Source: Halorussus salilacus | Lineage (GTDB): Archaea; Halobacteriota; Halobacteria; Halobacteriales; Haladaptataceae | Direction of reading: 5' to 3' | DNA: 64,000 nt | NCBI RefSeq assembly: GCF_024138125.1 | Contig: NZ_CP099993.1 | Span: 2,604,001-2,668,000 of the forward strand | In this document: positions 33,128 to 40,528 of the stretch, one piece after another | Numbering within the stretch: position 1 is the stretch's first letter | How the letters are laid out: every line of letters begins with the position of its first letter | Notes under the pieces: model-generated | What the model was told of the DNA's origin: nothing | What the model saw: the letters and a program-made list of their open reading frames with translations, nothing else | Databases searched by the model: none | Position numbers and translations under genes: made by a program

Positions 33128-33253
33128 GCCATCACCGACCACGGGATGCGCCGCGTCTGCGCGCTCTGCGAGCGCGCAGACGCACGCGGGGAGGCCGGGG
33201 GCGCGGTGCTGTACGGTGCTGTGCGGTTCTCATAGGTACCGGGAGTAGCTAGC
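33128..33253 (-). repeat. GCTAGC-family extragenic repeat, short form
   Basis: Minus-strand copy with GCTAGC at 33248-33253 and TACTCCCGGTACC beside it. Its distal part (ACCACGGGATGCGCCGCG, hairpin 33153-33183 with 14-bp arms, then ACGCGGGGAGGC) matches 14786-14840 closely, with the hairpin stem sequence changed on both sides. This fills the gap between the small membrane-protein gene and the zinc-ribbon gene. Confidence 0.8.
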
Positions 33254-33310
33254 TCCGATGCGAAAGCGGTCACTCTCGAATCTCGCTCACGTCCCGCGAT
33301 TCGCCCCGGT

Positions 33311-33649
33311 TCACGGCTCGAAGTCGAACCGCGGCCCCTCGTCGGACTCCTCGGAGGGAATCGACGGCGAGGGCGGCCGGAACTCGCTCACCTGCCGGGG
33401 TTCGACCTCCTCGCCGTCGTCGTACTTCACGAAGCTCAGGTAGTACACCTCGCCACAGCCCTCGCCCTCGGTCTCCGGGCCGCCGCAGACTATCTCGACG
33501 CCGTCGGCGTCTTCGAACTCCTCGTAGGCGTCGGCGTACTCCCAGCCGTCGAGCGGGTGCGGGGTCACGCACTTGTCGGCGAGGTAGGCGTCGCGGTCGA
33601 GGGTGGCGATTGCCTCACACCGGGGACAGTAGTACCGGACCTCGGTCAT
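33311..33649 (-). CDS. Zinc-ribbon hypothetical protein
   Basis: A 112-residue acidic protein. An N-terminal CPRC (residues 9-12) and a second Cys group (VCGGPETEGEGCGEVYYLSFV) could form a four-Cys zinc ribbon split by about 45 residues (including DKCVTPHPLDGWEYADAYEEF). The C-terminus is disordered and acidic. No known family is recognised; a nucleic-acid or protein-interaction role is typical of such ribbons but unproven here. Confidence 0.65.
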   Translation of the reverse strand: MTEVRYYCPRCEAIATLDRDAYLADKCVTPHPLDGWEYADAYEEFEDADGVEIVCGGPETEGEGCGEVYYLSFVKYDDGEEVEPRQVSEFRPPSPSIPSEESDEGPRFDFEP

Positions 33650-34063
33650 CGATTCGGGATACGGCGTCGAGGTACTTAACGTCGGTCGCTCGGGGTTCTA
33701 GACGGTAGTCCTCGTTTTCGCCGAGCCCGCGCAAACAGTGTCAGATGATTCAGAGGCTAGCTACTCCCGGTACCGAGGAGAACCGCACAGCACCGCGACC
33801 GCGGGCCACACCCTCCCCAGCCGACTGCGCTTCTCGGTCGCTCACTGCGTTCGCTCCTTTCGATGCTCGTCCCTCGCGCGGTTGGCGCGACCTCGCGGCC
33901 ACACTCGCTCCGCTCGCGTGACCGCGAGGTCGCGCCAGCGCGCGCCGACCGTGGAACGTCTCTCCGGGCGGAACCCCTGCGGTCACCTCGGCAGCTCGGA
34001 CGTTCGAACCGTCACCCCGCCCGAGGAGCAAAGCCTTTTGCCCGCCCCCGAGACGTTCGGGGT
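33650..34063 (+). repeat. Extragenic repeat, long form, copy 2, in a gene-free gap
   Basis: No gene is seen in this 414-base gap. A + strand GCTAGC lies at 33756-33761, followed by TACTCCCGGTACC, GAACCGCACAGCACCGCGACC, CCACACCCTCCCCAGCC, CTCGTCCCTCGCGCG and a hairpin with 16-base arms (33883-33898 and 33922-33937), ending GCCAGCGCGCGCCGACCGTGG near 33955. The hairpin is longer than in the copies at 5790 and 35345 but sits at the same place. The eIF2B-like gene starts about 110 bases later. Confidence 0.75.
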
Positions 34064-34915
34064 ATGATAGACGAGACGGTCGAGGAGATACGGGAGATGC
34101 AGACCCACAGCTCCTCCGTCGTCGCCGTGAAGGCCGCCCGCGCGCTCGAAGAGCTGTGTTCCCGCGAGTTCACCTCCGTCGAGGACTTCGAGCGCGACCT
34201 CGAACGCAACTCCTCGGCGCTCCGGCGCGCGAACCCCTCTCACGCCTCGCTGGTGACGACCCAGCGCGCCATCGTCTCGATGGTGGGCGACGAGGGCGCG
34301 GGAACGGTCGAAGAGGCGAAAGAGCGCCTCCGAGACGCCGTCGAAGACGTGGTCGAGCAGGTCGAGACCGCCAAGCGCCGCGCGGCGGGCAACGCCCTCG
34401 AATACATCGAAGACGGGATGACCGTCCTGACCCACGACTACTCCTCGACCGTGCTGGAGGCAATCGAGCGCGCGGTCGCCGACGGCGCGTACCTCGACGT
34501 GTACGTCACCGAGGCCCGACCCAGATATCTCGGGCGCAAGACCGCCCGCGTGCTCGCCGAGTACGACCGGGTGAACGCCCACCTCATCGTCGACGGGGCC
34601 TGCGGCCACTACCTCCCCGACTGCGACCGGGTGTTCCTCGGGATGGACTGCATCGTCGAGGACACCCTCTACAACCGCGTGGGGACGTTCCCGCTGGCCG
34701 CGACCGCCAGCGAGGTCGGGACCCCCGTGACGGTGGTCGGCTCGTCGGCCAAGCTCGTCGGCGAGGGCTTCCGGTTCGAGAACGACTTCCGGTCGCCCAG
34801 CGAGGTCCTGCTCGAACCCGCCGAGGGCTTTGCGGTCGAGAATCCGGCCTACGATGCCACGCCGACCGACCTGCTCGACAACGTCGTCACCGACGAAGGT
34901 GTGCGGGAACTGTAG
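34064..34915 (+). CDS. eIF-2B alpha-like / ribose-1,5-bisphosphate isomerase-family protein
   Basis: A 283-residue protein of the eIF2B/R15P isomerase/MtnA superfamily. The N-terminal half is helical (THSSSVVAVKAARALEELC). The C-terminal Rossmann-like half has TVLTHDYSSTVLEAIERA, VYVTEARPRYLGRKTARVL, VDGACGHYLPDCDRVFLGMDCIVEDTLYNRVGTFPLAATASEVGTPVTVVGSSAKL. The GMDCI..D..LYNRVGT region matches GAD.I..DG...NKxGT of the family. It is shorter than the characterised R15P isomerases (about 320), which favours the regulatory eIF2B-like group. ATG 34064. Confidence 0.82.
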   Translation: MIDETVEEIREMQTHSSSVVAVKAARALEELCSREFTSVEDFERDLERNSSALRRANPSHASLVTTQRAIVSMVGDEGAGTVEEAKERLRDAVEDVVEQVETAKRRAAGNALEYIEDGMTVLTHDYSSTVLEAIERAVADGAYLDVYVTEARPRYLGRKTARVLAEYDRVNAHLIVDGACGHYLPDCDRVFLGMDCIVEDTLYNRVGTFPLAATASEVGTPVTVVGSSAKLVGEGFRFENDFRSPSEVLLEPAEGFAVENPAYDATPTDLLDNVVTDEGVREL

Positions 34916-34951
34916 CGGGTAGCGATTCCCGAGGTACCGGCCGGTGACCCA

Positions 34952-35060
34952 ATCCACCCGGAGACGACTGGTGACACGATCCACCCGGAGACGACTGGTG
35001 ACACGATCCACCCGGAGACGACTGGTGACACGATCCACCCGGAGACGACTGGTGACACGA
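34952..35060. repeat. 27-bp tandem repeat, four units, abutting structured element C
   Basis: Units beginning ATCCACCCGGAGACGACTGG start at 34952, 34979, 35006 and 35033. A fifth start at 35060 merges into ATCCACCGGGTGGGATTGAAAG, the beginning of the structured element. The array resembles repeated copies of the element's own 5' flank (copy B has ACACGTTCCTCCGGGTGGGA there). No spacers separate units. Confidence 0.88.
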
Positions 35061-35076
35061 TCCACCGGGTGGGATT

Positions 35077-35191
35077 GAAAGGGGCCGCCCGCTCGCGTTC
35101 TACTTGGTCGCGTCTGGCGGCCCTATCTGCGCGGGCGTTGCGGAGAGCGCAGATATCCGCCAGACGCGACCGCGAGCGGGCGGGGGCTTTC
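35077..35191 (+). ncRNA. Structured repeat element, copy C
   Basis: The best-paired copy. Outer arms 35077-35097 and 35171-35191 (identical to copy B); middle arms GGTCGCGTCTGGCGG (35106-35120) and CCGCCAGACGCGACC (35157-35171), a perfect 15 bp; CCC at 35121-35123 opposite one T at 35156; terminal arms TATCTGCGC (35124-35132) and GCGCAGATA (35147-35155) around 14 bases. Invariant across copies: GAAAGG, GGTCG, CCCTATC, GATAT, CGACCGCGAGCG, GGGGCTTTC. It lies in the 513-base gap between the eIF2B-like gene and a convergent oxidoreductase gene. Confidence 0.75.
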
Positions 35192-35233
35192 TGAAACAAC
35201 GAGTTCGAGAGTGACAACCGAGAGAGACGAGGA

Positions 35234-35395
35234 GCTAGCTACTCCCGTCACCTATGAGAACCGCACCGCGACCGCAGGCCACACGCCTCCCCAGCCTCCT
35301 GCGTTGCTCGTTTCACTGCGCTACTCGTCCCTCGCGCGCTTGACGCGGCTCAAACCACGAGCCGCGCCAGCGCGCGCCGACGGTGGACGCGACGA
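35234..35395 (+). repeat. Extragenic repeat, long form, copy 3
   Basis: GCTAGC at 35234-35239, then TACTCCCGTCACCTATGAG, AACCGCACCGCGACC, CCACACGCCTCCCCAGCC, CTCGTCCCTCGCGCG, an 8-bp hairpin with loop AAACCAC, and GCCAGCGCGCGCCGAC. With element C and the 27-bp array it occupies 34916-35429; no gene is seen there. Confidence 0.78.
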
Positions 35396-35429
35396 GATGC
35401 GAGAAACGGACCGTACAGTACCTACCGAT

Positions 35430-36542
35430 TCACTCCACGTCGACCCACTCACCGCGCTCGTCGCTCTCCTGAATCGCGGCCAGCGCCTTCTGGACTTCGA
35501 GACCGTCCTCGAAGTCGGGGTGGTACTCGCTTCCCGAATCCACCGCCGACAGGAACTCGAAGTTCTCGTGGACGAAGGTGTGTTCCCACCCGAGGACGTG
35601 GCCCGGCGGCCACCAGTGGTCGACGTAGGGGTCGTCCTCGTCGGTGACCAGAATCGTCTCATAGCCCCGGTTTCGGTCCCGGAGGACTTCCAGTTCGTTG
35701 AGGCGTTCGAGCGAGAACTTCAGGCTCCCCTCAGAGCCGTGGACCTCGATGGCGTGGTCGTTCTTGTGGCCGTTGGCGAACCGGGAGGCCTCGAAGGTCG
35801 CCATCGCGCCGTCCTCCAGTTCGGCCTGCGCGGAGTAGGCGTCGTCCACGGTGACGGGTCGCGTTTCGCCCGCCTCACCTCCCTCGCCTTCCACCGGGCG
35901 CTGCTCGACGAACGTCCGGAGATGACCCGACACGCGTTCCACGTCGCCGACGAGGAAGCGCGCGAGGTCGACGGTGTGGGCCCCGAGGTCGCCGAGCGCG
36001 CCGCTCCCGGCCATCTCCTCGGAGTTACGCCACGACCACGGGGCCTCGGGGTCGACCAGCCAGTCCTGGAGGTAGCGCCCGCGGAAGTGGTGAATCTCGC
36101 CGAGTTCGCCGTCCTCGATCAGGTTCTTCGCGTACCGAATCGCGGGGACGAACCGGTAGTTGAACGCGGTCGCGGTCGGGACTCCGGCGTCGTCGGCGGC
36201 CGCGGCCATGCGCTCGGCGCTTTCGAGGTCCTCGGCGAGGGGCTTCTCCGAGAGGACGGGCACGCCAGCCTCCAGCGCCGCGACGGAGGGGTCGGCGTGG
36301 ACGTGGTTCGGCCCGAGGTTGTAGAACACGTCGACCGCCTCGATTGCGTCCTCCCAGTCGGTCGCGGTGTGGGCGAACCCGAGGCGGTCTGCCGCGTCGC
36401 TCAGGGCGTCCTCGTCCCTGCCGACGAGCGTGTGGCGCTCGACCTCCGGGGCCTCCGGGAAGAACATCGGGAGGCGCGCCATGGCGTTCGCGTGGGCTTT
36501 GCCCATGAACCGGTAGCCGAGGACTCCGACCTTGAGACTCAT
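35430..36542 (-). CDS. Gfo/Idh/MocA-family oxidoreductase
   Basis: A 370-residue NAD(P)-dependent sugar dehydrogenase-like protein. N-terminal Rossmann fold with GVLGYRFMGKAHANAM, the family's EKPLAEDLESAERM motif near residues 97-110 (catalytic Lys) and a C-terminal beta-sheet domain containing LGDLGAHTVDLARFLVGDV (the conserved D/H helix). Probably acts on an inositol or aldose. A sugar isomerase/epimerase gene (37571-38539) lies nearby on the same strand, a common partner in inositol or sugar catabolism, though unrelated genes lie between. Confidence 0.88.
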   Translation of the reverse strand: MSLKVGVLGYRFMGKAHANAMARLPMFFPEAPEVERHTLVGRDEDALSDAADRLGFAHTATDWEDAIEAVDVFYNLGPNHVHADPSVAALEAGVPVLSEKPLAEDLESAERMAAAADDAGVPTATAFNYRFVPAIRYAKNLIEDGELGEIHHFRGRYLQDWLVDPEAPWSWRNSEEMAGSGALGDLGAHTVDLARFLVGDVERVSGHLRTFVEQRPVEGEGGEAGETRPVTVDDAYSAQAELEDGAMATFEASRFANGHKNDHAIEVHGSEGSLKFSLERLNELEVLRDRNRGYETILVTDEDDPYVDHWWPPGHVLGWEHTFVHENFEFLSAVDSGSEYHPDFEDGLEVQKALAAIQESDERGEWVDVE

Positions 36543-36615
36543 GTCCCCGGACGTACTCCCGGGAGGGGCTTAGTAGTTCAGGACCGAGGGGTCCGGACCC
36601 CCCGGGCGCTCGCGG

Positions 36616-36996
36616 TCACTCCTCGGCGTCGGCCAGCACTTGCCGGACCGCCGAGGCGAGCTCCTTGAACAGGTCCATCTCCATCTCGTCGGTGGTCACG
36701 AACGCGCCGCGTTCGCCGACGATGACCCGGGTGAGGTAGCCCCGCTCGAACACGCGGATGTTGAAGCGATAGTCCCCGAGTTCGGTGTCCCGGTACACCG
36801 CCTGAGTCCGAAAGCCCAGTCGCTCGTTGTCGGCGAACCCCACGAGGTCGGCGTCGGATTCGAGGCCCTCGCGGAGGTAGAGCTGTTCCTGGGCGTCGTC
36901 GGTGAAGTAGGTCACGCTCCGGAGTTCGTCGCCCACGCTCGTCCGGGAGGCGCTCACGAGCTGTTCCCGAAAGTCGCCGGATTGCTCGTCTGCCAT
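36616..36996 (-). CDS. DUF7522-like haloarchaeal protein
   Basis: A 126-residue soluble protein with SASRTSVGDELRSVTYFTDDAQEQLYLREGLESDADLVGFADNE, then VFERGYLTRVIVGERGAFVTTDEMEMDLFKELASAVRQVL. From memory it belongs to a haloarchaeal family of unknown function (DUF7522). It is the apparent paralog of 19111-19518. ATG 36996 is chosen; the frame is open upstream but overlaps the divergent NUDIX gene. Confidence 0.7.
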   Translation of the reverse strand: MADEQSGDFREQLVSASRTSVGDELRSVTYFTDDAQEQLYLREGLESDADLVGFADNERLGFRTQAVYRDTELGDYRFNIRVFERGYLTRVIVGERGAFVTTDEMEMDLFKELASAVRQVLADAEE

Positions 36997-37089
36997 GGTC
37001 GACGTATCGCGCTCGCCGACCAAAAATCTGGTAGCCGACCGCGGGGAACCGGGACGCTTTTGAGCGAACCGGGCGTCGCCAGCGGTTGC

Positions 37090-37521
37090 ATGACCGACCG
37101 CCACGTCCGCGTCTCGGCCCGCGGCGTCGTCCGGCGCGGCGAGGAATTGCTCGTCGAACGCGGGCGCGACCCCGCCACCGGCGACTCGTTCTACTCCCTC
37201 CTCGGCGGCGGCGTCCGATTCGGCGAACACACCGAGGACGCCCTCCGCCGGGAGTTCGACGAGGAACTGGGCGTCACGCTGGAGCGCGTCTCGTCCCTCG
37301 GCACGTACGAGGAGGTGTTCGCCGTCGACGGCGAGACCCGACACGAGGTGTGGCGGGTCTACGAGGCCGACATCGCGGAGTCGTGGCCCTACGAGGTAGA
37401 CGAGTTCGAGGGCAACGAGCCCGAACGCGACGAGGTCGTCGAGTGCGTCTGGAAGCCGCCGTCGGCGTTCGCCGACGGCGGCGAGACGCTGTATCCCGAG
37501 GGACTCGTCTCGGAACTGTAG
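37090..37521 (+). CDS. NUDIX hydrolase
   Basis: A 143-residue pyrophosphohydrolase. The Nudix box is GGGVRFGEHTEDALRREFDEELGV (G-x5-E-x7-REFxEE), intact with all metal-binding glutamates. The sequence before it (GVVRRGEELLVERGRDPATGDSFYSLL) and the late WRVYEAD and ECVWKPPSAFADG fit. The substrate may be a nucleotide derivative but cannot be named. Divergent from the DUF7522-like gene. Confidence 0.9.
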   Translation: MTDRHVRVSARGVVRRGEELLVERGRDPATGDSFYSLLGGGVRFGEHTEDALRREFDEELGVTLERVSSLGTYEEVFAVDGETRHEVWRVYEADIAESWPYEVDEFEGNEPERDEVVECVWKPPSAFADGGETLYPEGLVSEL

Positions 37522-37570
37522 TCGGTTCGGGCGAGTTCCGAACTCACGCCCGGTTCGGGCCGCTCCCGGC

Positions 37571-38539
37571 TTACGCCCAGTAGGCTTCGCCGGGCCGGTC
37601 GCGGAAGACGGCGCGCTGGAGCATCGACACCGCCTTCTCCAGTCCCTCGTTCGAACTCGTCAGCGAGTCCTCGTGTTCGATGGAGAGCGCGCCGTCGTAG
37701 TCGACCATCCGGAGCGTCGAGACGATGTCCTTCCAGTGGCCCTCGCCGTGGCCGTAGCCGACCGACCGGAACAGCCACGAGCGGTCGGGTTCCTCGTCGT
37801 AGGGCGTGGTGTCGAGCACGCCCTTGTACCGGGCCTGCGCGTCGTAGACCTTGGTGTCCTTGGCGTGGAAGTGGTGGATGGCGTCGTGCTCGCCGAGGAA
37901 GCGGATGGCGTCGGTCACGTCGATGCCCTGCCAGTAGAGGTGGCTGGGGTCGAAGTTCGCGCCGACCCGGTCGTTGGTCTCCTCGCGCAGTCGGAGCATC
38001 CCCGTGGGCTCGTACACCAGCATGTTGGGGTGCATCTCGACCGCGAGGTCCACGCCGCGGTCGTCGGCGTACGCCGCGAGGTCCGACCAGTAGGGAATCG
38101 CGACCTCCTCCCACTGGTACTCGTGGGCGTCGGCGTGCTCGCCCGGCCACGGCGCGGTGACCCAGTTGGGGACCTCGTCGTTCGGGCCGCCCGCGGGCAG
38201 CCCCGAGAAGCAGGTGACGGTGTTCACGTCGAGCTGGTCGGCGAGGTCGATGGCGTCTCGGAGTTCCTCGTCGGCCTCCGCGGCGACCTCCTCGTCGGGG
38301 TGGATGGGGTTGTTGTGGGTCGCCAGCGCGGAGATGCGCATCTCGTACTCGTCGAGCACGTCGTGGAGGTCGCGCTGGGCGTCCTCGTCGTCGAGGTACT
38401 CCTCGGGCGGGAGGTGGTCGTCGCCCGGATGGCCGCCCACGCCGGGTTCGATGGCGTCGACGCCGATTCCGTGTAGGTACGCCAGCGCGTCTTCCAGCGA
38501 CTCGCCGTACAGCGGCGGCGTGTGTACACCGATGTCCAT
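37571..38539 (-). CDS. Sugar phosphate isomerase/epimerase (AP endonuclease 2-like TIM barrel)
   Basis: A 322-residue Xyl-isomerase-like barrel. Metal-site motifs: GVDAIEPGVGGHPGDDH, ISALATHNNPIHPD, VTCFSGLPAG, DLAVEMHPNMLVYEP (Glu ligand), VGANFDPSHLYWQG (Asp and His ligands), IHHFHAKDTK (His) and LSIEHEDSL (Glu). Length and order fit the family of inositol/sugar isomerases or epimerases. The frame is open far upstream, but ATG 38539 starts the conserved MDIGVHTPPL. A Gfo/Idh/MocA dehydrogenase gene lies 1 kb downstream, suggesting a shared sugar pathway. Confidence 0.88.
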   Translation of the reverse strand: MDIGVHTPPLYGESLEDALAYLHGIGVDAIEPGVGGHPGDDHLPPEEYLDDEDAQRDLHDVLDEYEMRISALATHNNPIHPDEEVAAEADEELRDAIDLADQLDVNTVTCFSGLPAGGPNDEVPNWVTAPWPGEHADAHEYQWEEVAIPYWSDLAAYADDRGVDLAVEMHPNMLVYEPTGMLRLREETNDRVGANFDPSHLYWQGIDVTDAIRFLGEHDAIHHFHAKDTKVYDAQARYKGVLDTTPYDEEPDRSWLFRSVGYGHGEGHWKDIVSTLRMVDYDGALSIEHEDSLTSSNEGLEKAVSMLQRAVFRDRPGEAYWA

Positions 38540-38601
38540 ACGCAAAATCACTACAGGGATAGTCAATAAGATTACGGGGAAACGGCCCCCGAAAATCCCC
38601 G

Positions 38602-39102
38602 TCAGGTCCCCTCGACCAGCGTCACGTCGAGGCGGTCTTCGAGCGCCCGGACGACCGACCCGCCGACGTTGGCCTGATTCGCCCGCCCCTGCTCGACCGC
38701 GAGCAGGTCGTTCTCGTCGACGTCGAGGTCCTCGGCGAGTTCGTCGCGCTGGAGGCCCTCGGCCTGTCTGGCCCGCTCGACCGTCTCGCCGTAGTCGGCC
38801 ACGAGGTACGGTAGCGGGTCGTCGTCGTAGTTGGTCCCCTCCTCCTCCCAGTGGGTGGAGTCGTCGTTGTAGACGCCGCTGGCCTTCGCGGTGTTCTGGG
38901 CCGCGCGGCGCTTGCGCTCGCGCTCCTCGGCGGTCGCGTCGTCGGTCGCGGCATTGTCGTTGTGCGAGGCACACTCCGAGCACACCTGCAACTGCGCCCC
39001 GGCCACGTTGGCCTCGGTCAGCGAATCGCTCGACTTGCCACAGAGTTCGCACGCGCCGCCCCCGCTCGAACCGGACGACCCGCCCGTCGAATACTTGGCC
39101 AT
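38602..39102 (-). CDS. mbf1: Archaeal multiprotein bridging factor aMBF1
   Basis: A 166-residue regulator. The N-terminal zinc ribbon has CELCGK and CSEC (Cx2C...Cx2C). A flexible linker (TAEERERKRRAAQNTAKASG) leads to a Cro/C1-type helix-turn-helix (YGETVERARQAEGLQRDELAEDLDVDENDLLAVEQGRA), the MBF1 arrangement. Archaeal MBF1 is thought to bind the ribosome or transcription machinery rather than specific operators. ATG 39102. Confidence 0.92.
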   Translation of the reverse strand: MAKYSTGGSSGSSGGGACELCGKSSDSLTEANVAGAQLQVCSECASHNDNAATDDATAEERERKRRAAQNTAKASGVYNDDSTHWEEEGTNYDDDPLPYLVADYGETVERARQAEGLQRDELAEDLDVDENDLLAVEQGRANQANVGGSVVRALEDRLDVTLVEGT

Positions 39103-39218
39103 AACGGTTAGTACGCAGACGACGCATTTGAATACCGGGATTGCGGTCGCCCCGTCGAACGCGACCGGAACGGCACCACCCCAAACCCTCATCCCCGTTC
39201 GGCGAGTAGTTCACTCCC

Positions 39219-39629
39219 GTGACGCCCCGACACTCGCCCGAGTCCGACGGCCCCGAGCGCGGCAGGTCGGCGGAGGTCGACGCGACGTTCGCGGTCCTGT
39301 CTGCCGCCGAGCGCAGGCACGCGCTCTACTACCTCCGGGAACGCGAGTCGGCCACCCTCGACGAGCTGGCGACGGTCGTCGCGGGATGGCTCCGCGCCCG
39401 CGAGGACGAGGCGGGCGTGGCGACGCCGGAGGACCGCGAGCGCGTCCGGGCCGAACTCCACCACGTCCACCTGCCGAGACTCGCGGCGGCCGGAATCGTC
39501 TGCTACGACCTCGACTCGGGGGAGGTCACGCTCCGCGCGCTCCCGGCGTTCCTCGACGCGACCATCGAGCGCTCGCTCGCGACCGACCGCGAACGCGGCG
39601 GGGGCTCACGGGACGCGCCCGGCGATTGA
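39219..39629 (+). CDS. DUF7344 winged-helix protein
   Basis: A 136-residue protein beginning at GTG 39219. VDATFAVLSAAERRHALYYLRERESATLDELATVVAGW resembles the ArsR-like helix-turn-helix of the haloarchaeal DUF7344 family; RVRAELHHVHLPRLAAAGIVCYDLDSGEVTL is the wing and following strand. The DICT-sensor gene starts 12 bases later on the same strand, a pairing seen widely in haloarchaea, so this is probably the DNA-binding partner of a sensor pair. Confidence 0.8.
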   Translation: MTPRHSPESDGPERGRSAEVDATFAVLSAAERRHALYYLRERESATLDELATVVAGWLRAREDEAGVATPEDRERVRAELHHVHLPRLAAAGIVCYDLDSGEVTLRALPAFLDATIERSLATDRERGGGSRDAPGD

Positions 39630-39641
39630 GCGACACGCACC

Positions 39642-40394
39642 ATGAGCCTCAGAGACTTCCTCGACGACGCGACCGCCCGCCAACGAACACTCACCGTGTT
39701 CGCACCCGAGCGGTTCGAGCGGCTCGAATCACACTTCGAGACACGCACCGTCGCGGTCGATCACGTCTCGATTCCCGACGACGGCTCGGGCGGCTTCGTC
39801 GTCGTGACCGACCGCGGGGAGTTCGTCGGGAGCGTCGGCGCGGCCGCGGTCCGGGACCTCCTCGGCGAGTCGCCGAGGAGGTCCCGGACCGGGAGCGTCC
39901 CGGGCGACCCCTCGACCGAATCCCTCGGACCCTCCGACGCTACCCGGGCGTTGCTGGGCCTGCTCGCCGACACCACCTTCGTCTCGTTCGACAGGCGGCG
40001 GATGCTCGCGGTGACCCGCGAGATAGAGGACCGGGCCTATCGACTCGGCGCGGGGACGCTACGGACCGGCTTCCAGCGCGGGTCGGCGCTCGCCGCCCAG
40101 CGCGAACTCTACGAGTCGCTCGCGGCCGAGTCGCTACTCGACGTTCACGTCTACCTCCGTCCGGACTGGACCTCCGACGCCCCCGCCTCGGAGGGGCTGG
40201 CGCTCCACGCGGTCGACAGCGACGAAATCGGGGAGTTCTGGTTCGTTGTCTTCGACGGCGGCGGCGACCCCGAGCAAGCGTGCGCGCTGGTCGCGGCCGA
40301 GCGGGGCGACTCCGGGGAGTTCGACGGCTTCTGGACCTACGACCCCGAGACGGTCGCCGAAATCGACGCCTATCTAGAGCGGACGTACGGGTAG
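39642..40394 (+). CDS. DICT sensory-domain protein
   Basis: A 250-residue protein with the DICT domain (SLRDFLDDATARQRTLTVFAPER, then DHVSIPDDGSGGFVVVTDRGEFVGSVGAAAVRDLL, ending in LTVF/FWFVVFDGG-type strands and DGFWTYDPETVAEIDAYLE). DICT domains are found with light- and redox-linked regulators; the ligand is unknown. It probably works with the DUF7344 protein encoded just upstream. A perfect 45-base palindrome (39847-39891) is read in frame in the middle of the gene and encodes a Ser/Arg-rich stretch. Confidence 0.83.
   Translation: MSLRDFLDDATARQRTLTVFAPERFERLESHFETRTVAVDHVSIPDDGSGGFVVVTDRGEFVGSVGAAAVRDLLGESPRRSRTGSVPGDPSTESLGPSDATRALLGLLADTTFVSFDRRRMLAVTREIEDRAYRLGAGTLRTGFQRGSALAAQRELYESLAAESLLDVHVYLRPDWTSDAPASEGLALHAVDSDEIGEFWFVVFDGGGDPEQACALVAAERGDSGEFDGFWTYDPETVAEIDAYLERTYG
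39847..39891. repeat. 22-bp perfect palindrome inside the DICT gene
   Basis: Arms 39847-39868 and 39870-39891 are exact reverse complements around one base. The palindrome is in frame and codes for roughly AVRDLLGESPRRSRTGS, a stretch interrupting the domain. This is one of the two longest palindromes in coding sequence here. Confidence 0.93.
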
Positions 40395-40425
40395 CCCGGC
40401 GGACGCTCGGTCTCGCGTCGTGTGG

Positions 40426-40466
40426 GGGACTCGGCGCTCGCGCGGTTCGCGCGAGCGCCGAGTCCC
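40426..40466. repeat. 19-bp perfect hairpin after the DICT gene
   Basis: Arms 40426-40444 and 40448-40466 around GTT, beginning 31 bases after the DICT stop and 62 bases before the thioesterase start. No T-run. Confidence 0.9.
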
Positions 40467-40528
40467 GCGTGCCGACCCGCGAGCCCAGAGCGATAGACCG
40501 AACTACCCCCCGCTCGGACCTCCGGACG

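Noticed and set aside
34952-35060. 27-bp repeats as a possible CRISPR array
   Set aside because: Units are directly abutting with no unique spacers, there are no cas genes, and the unit is part of the flank of a repeated element. The 24-bp (8533) and 26-bp (1405) arrays fail for the same reason.
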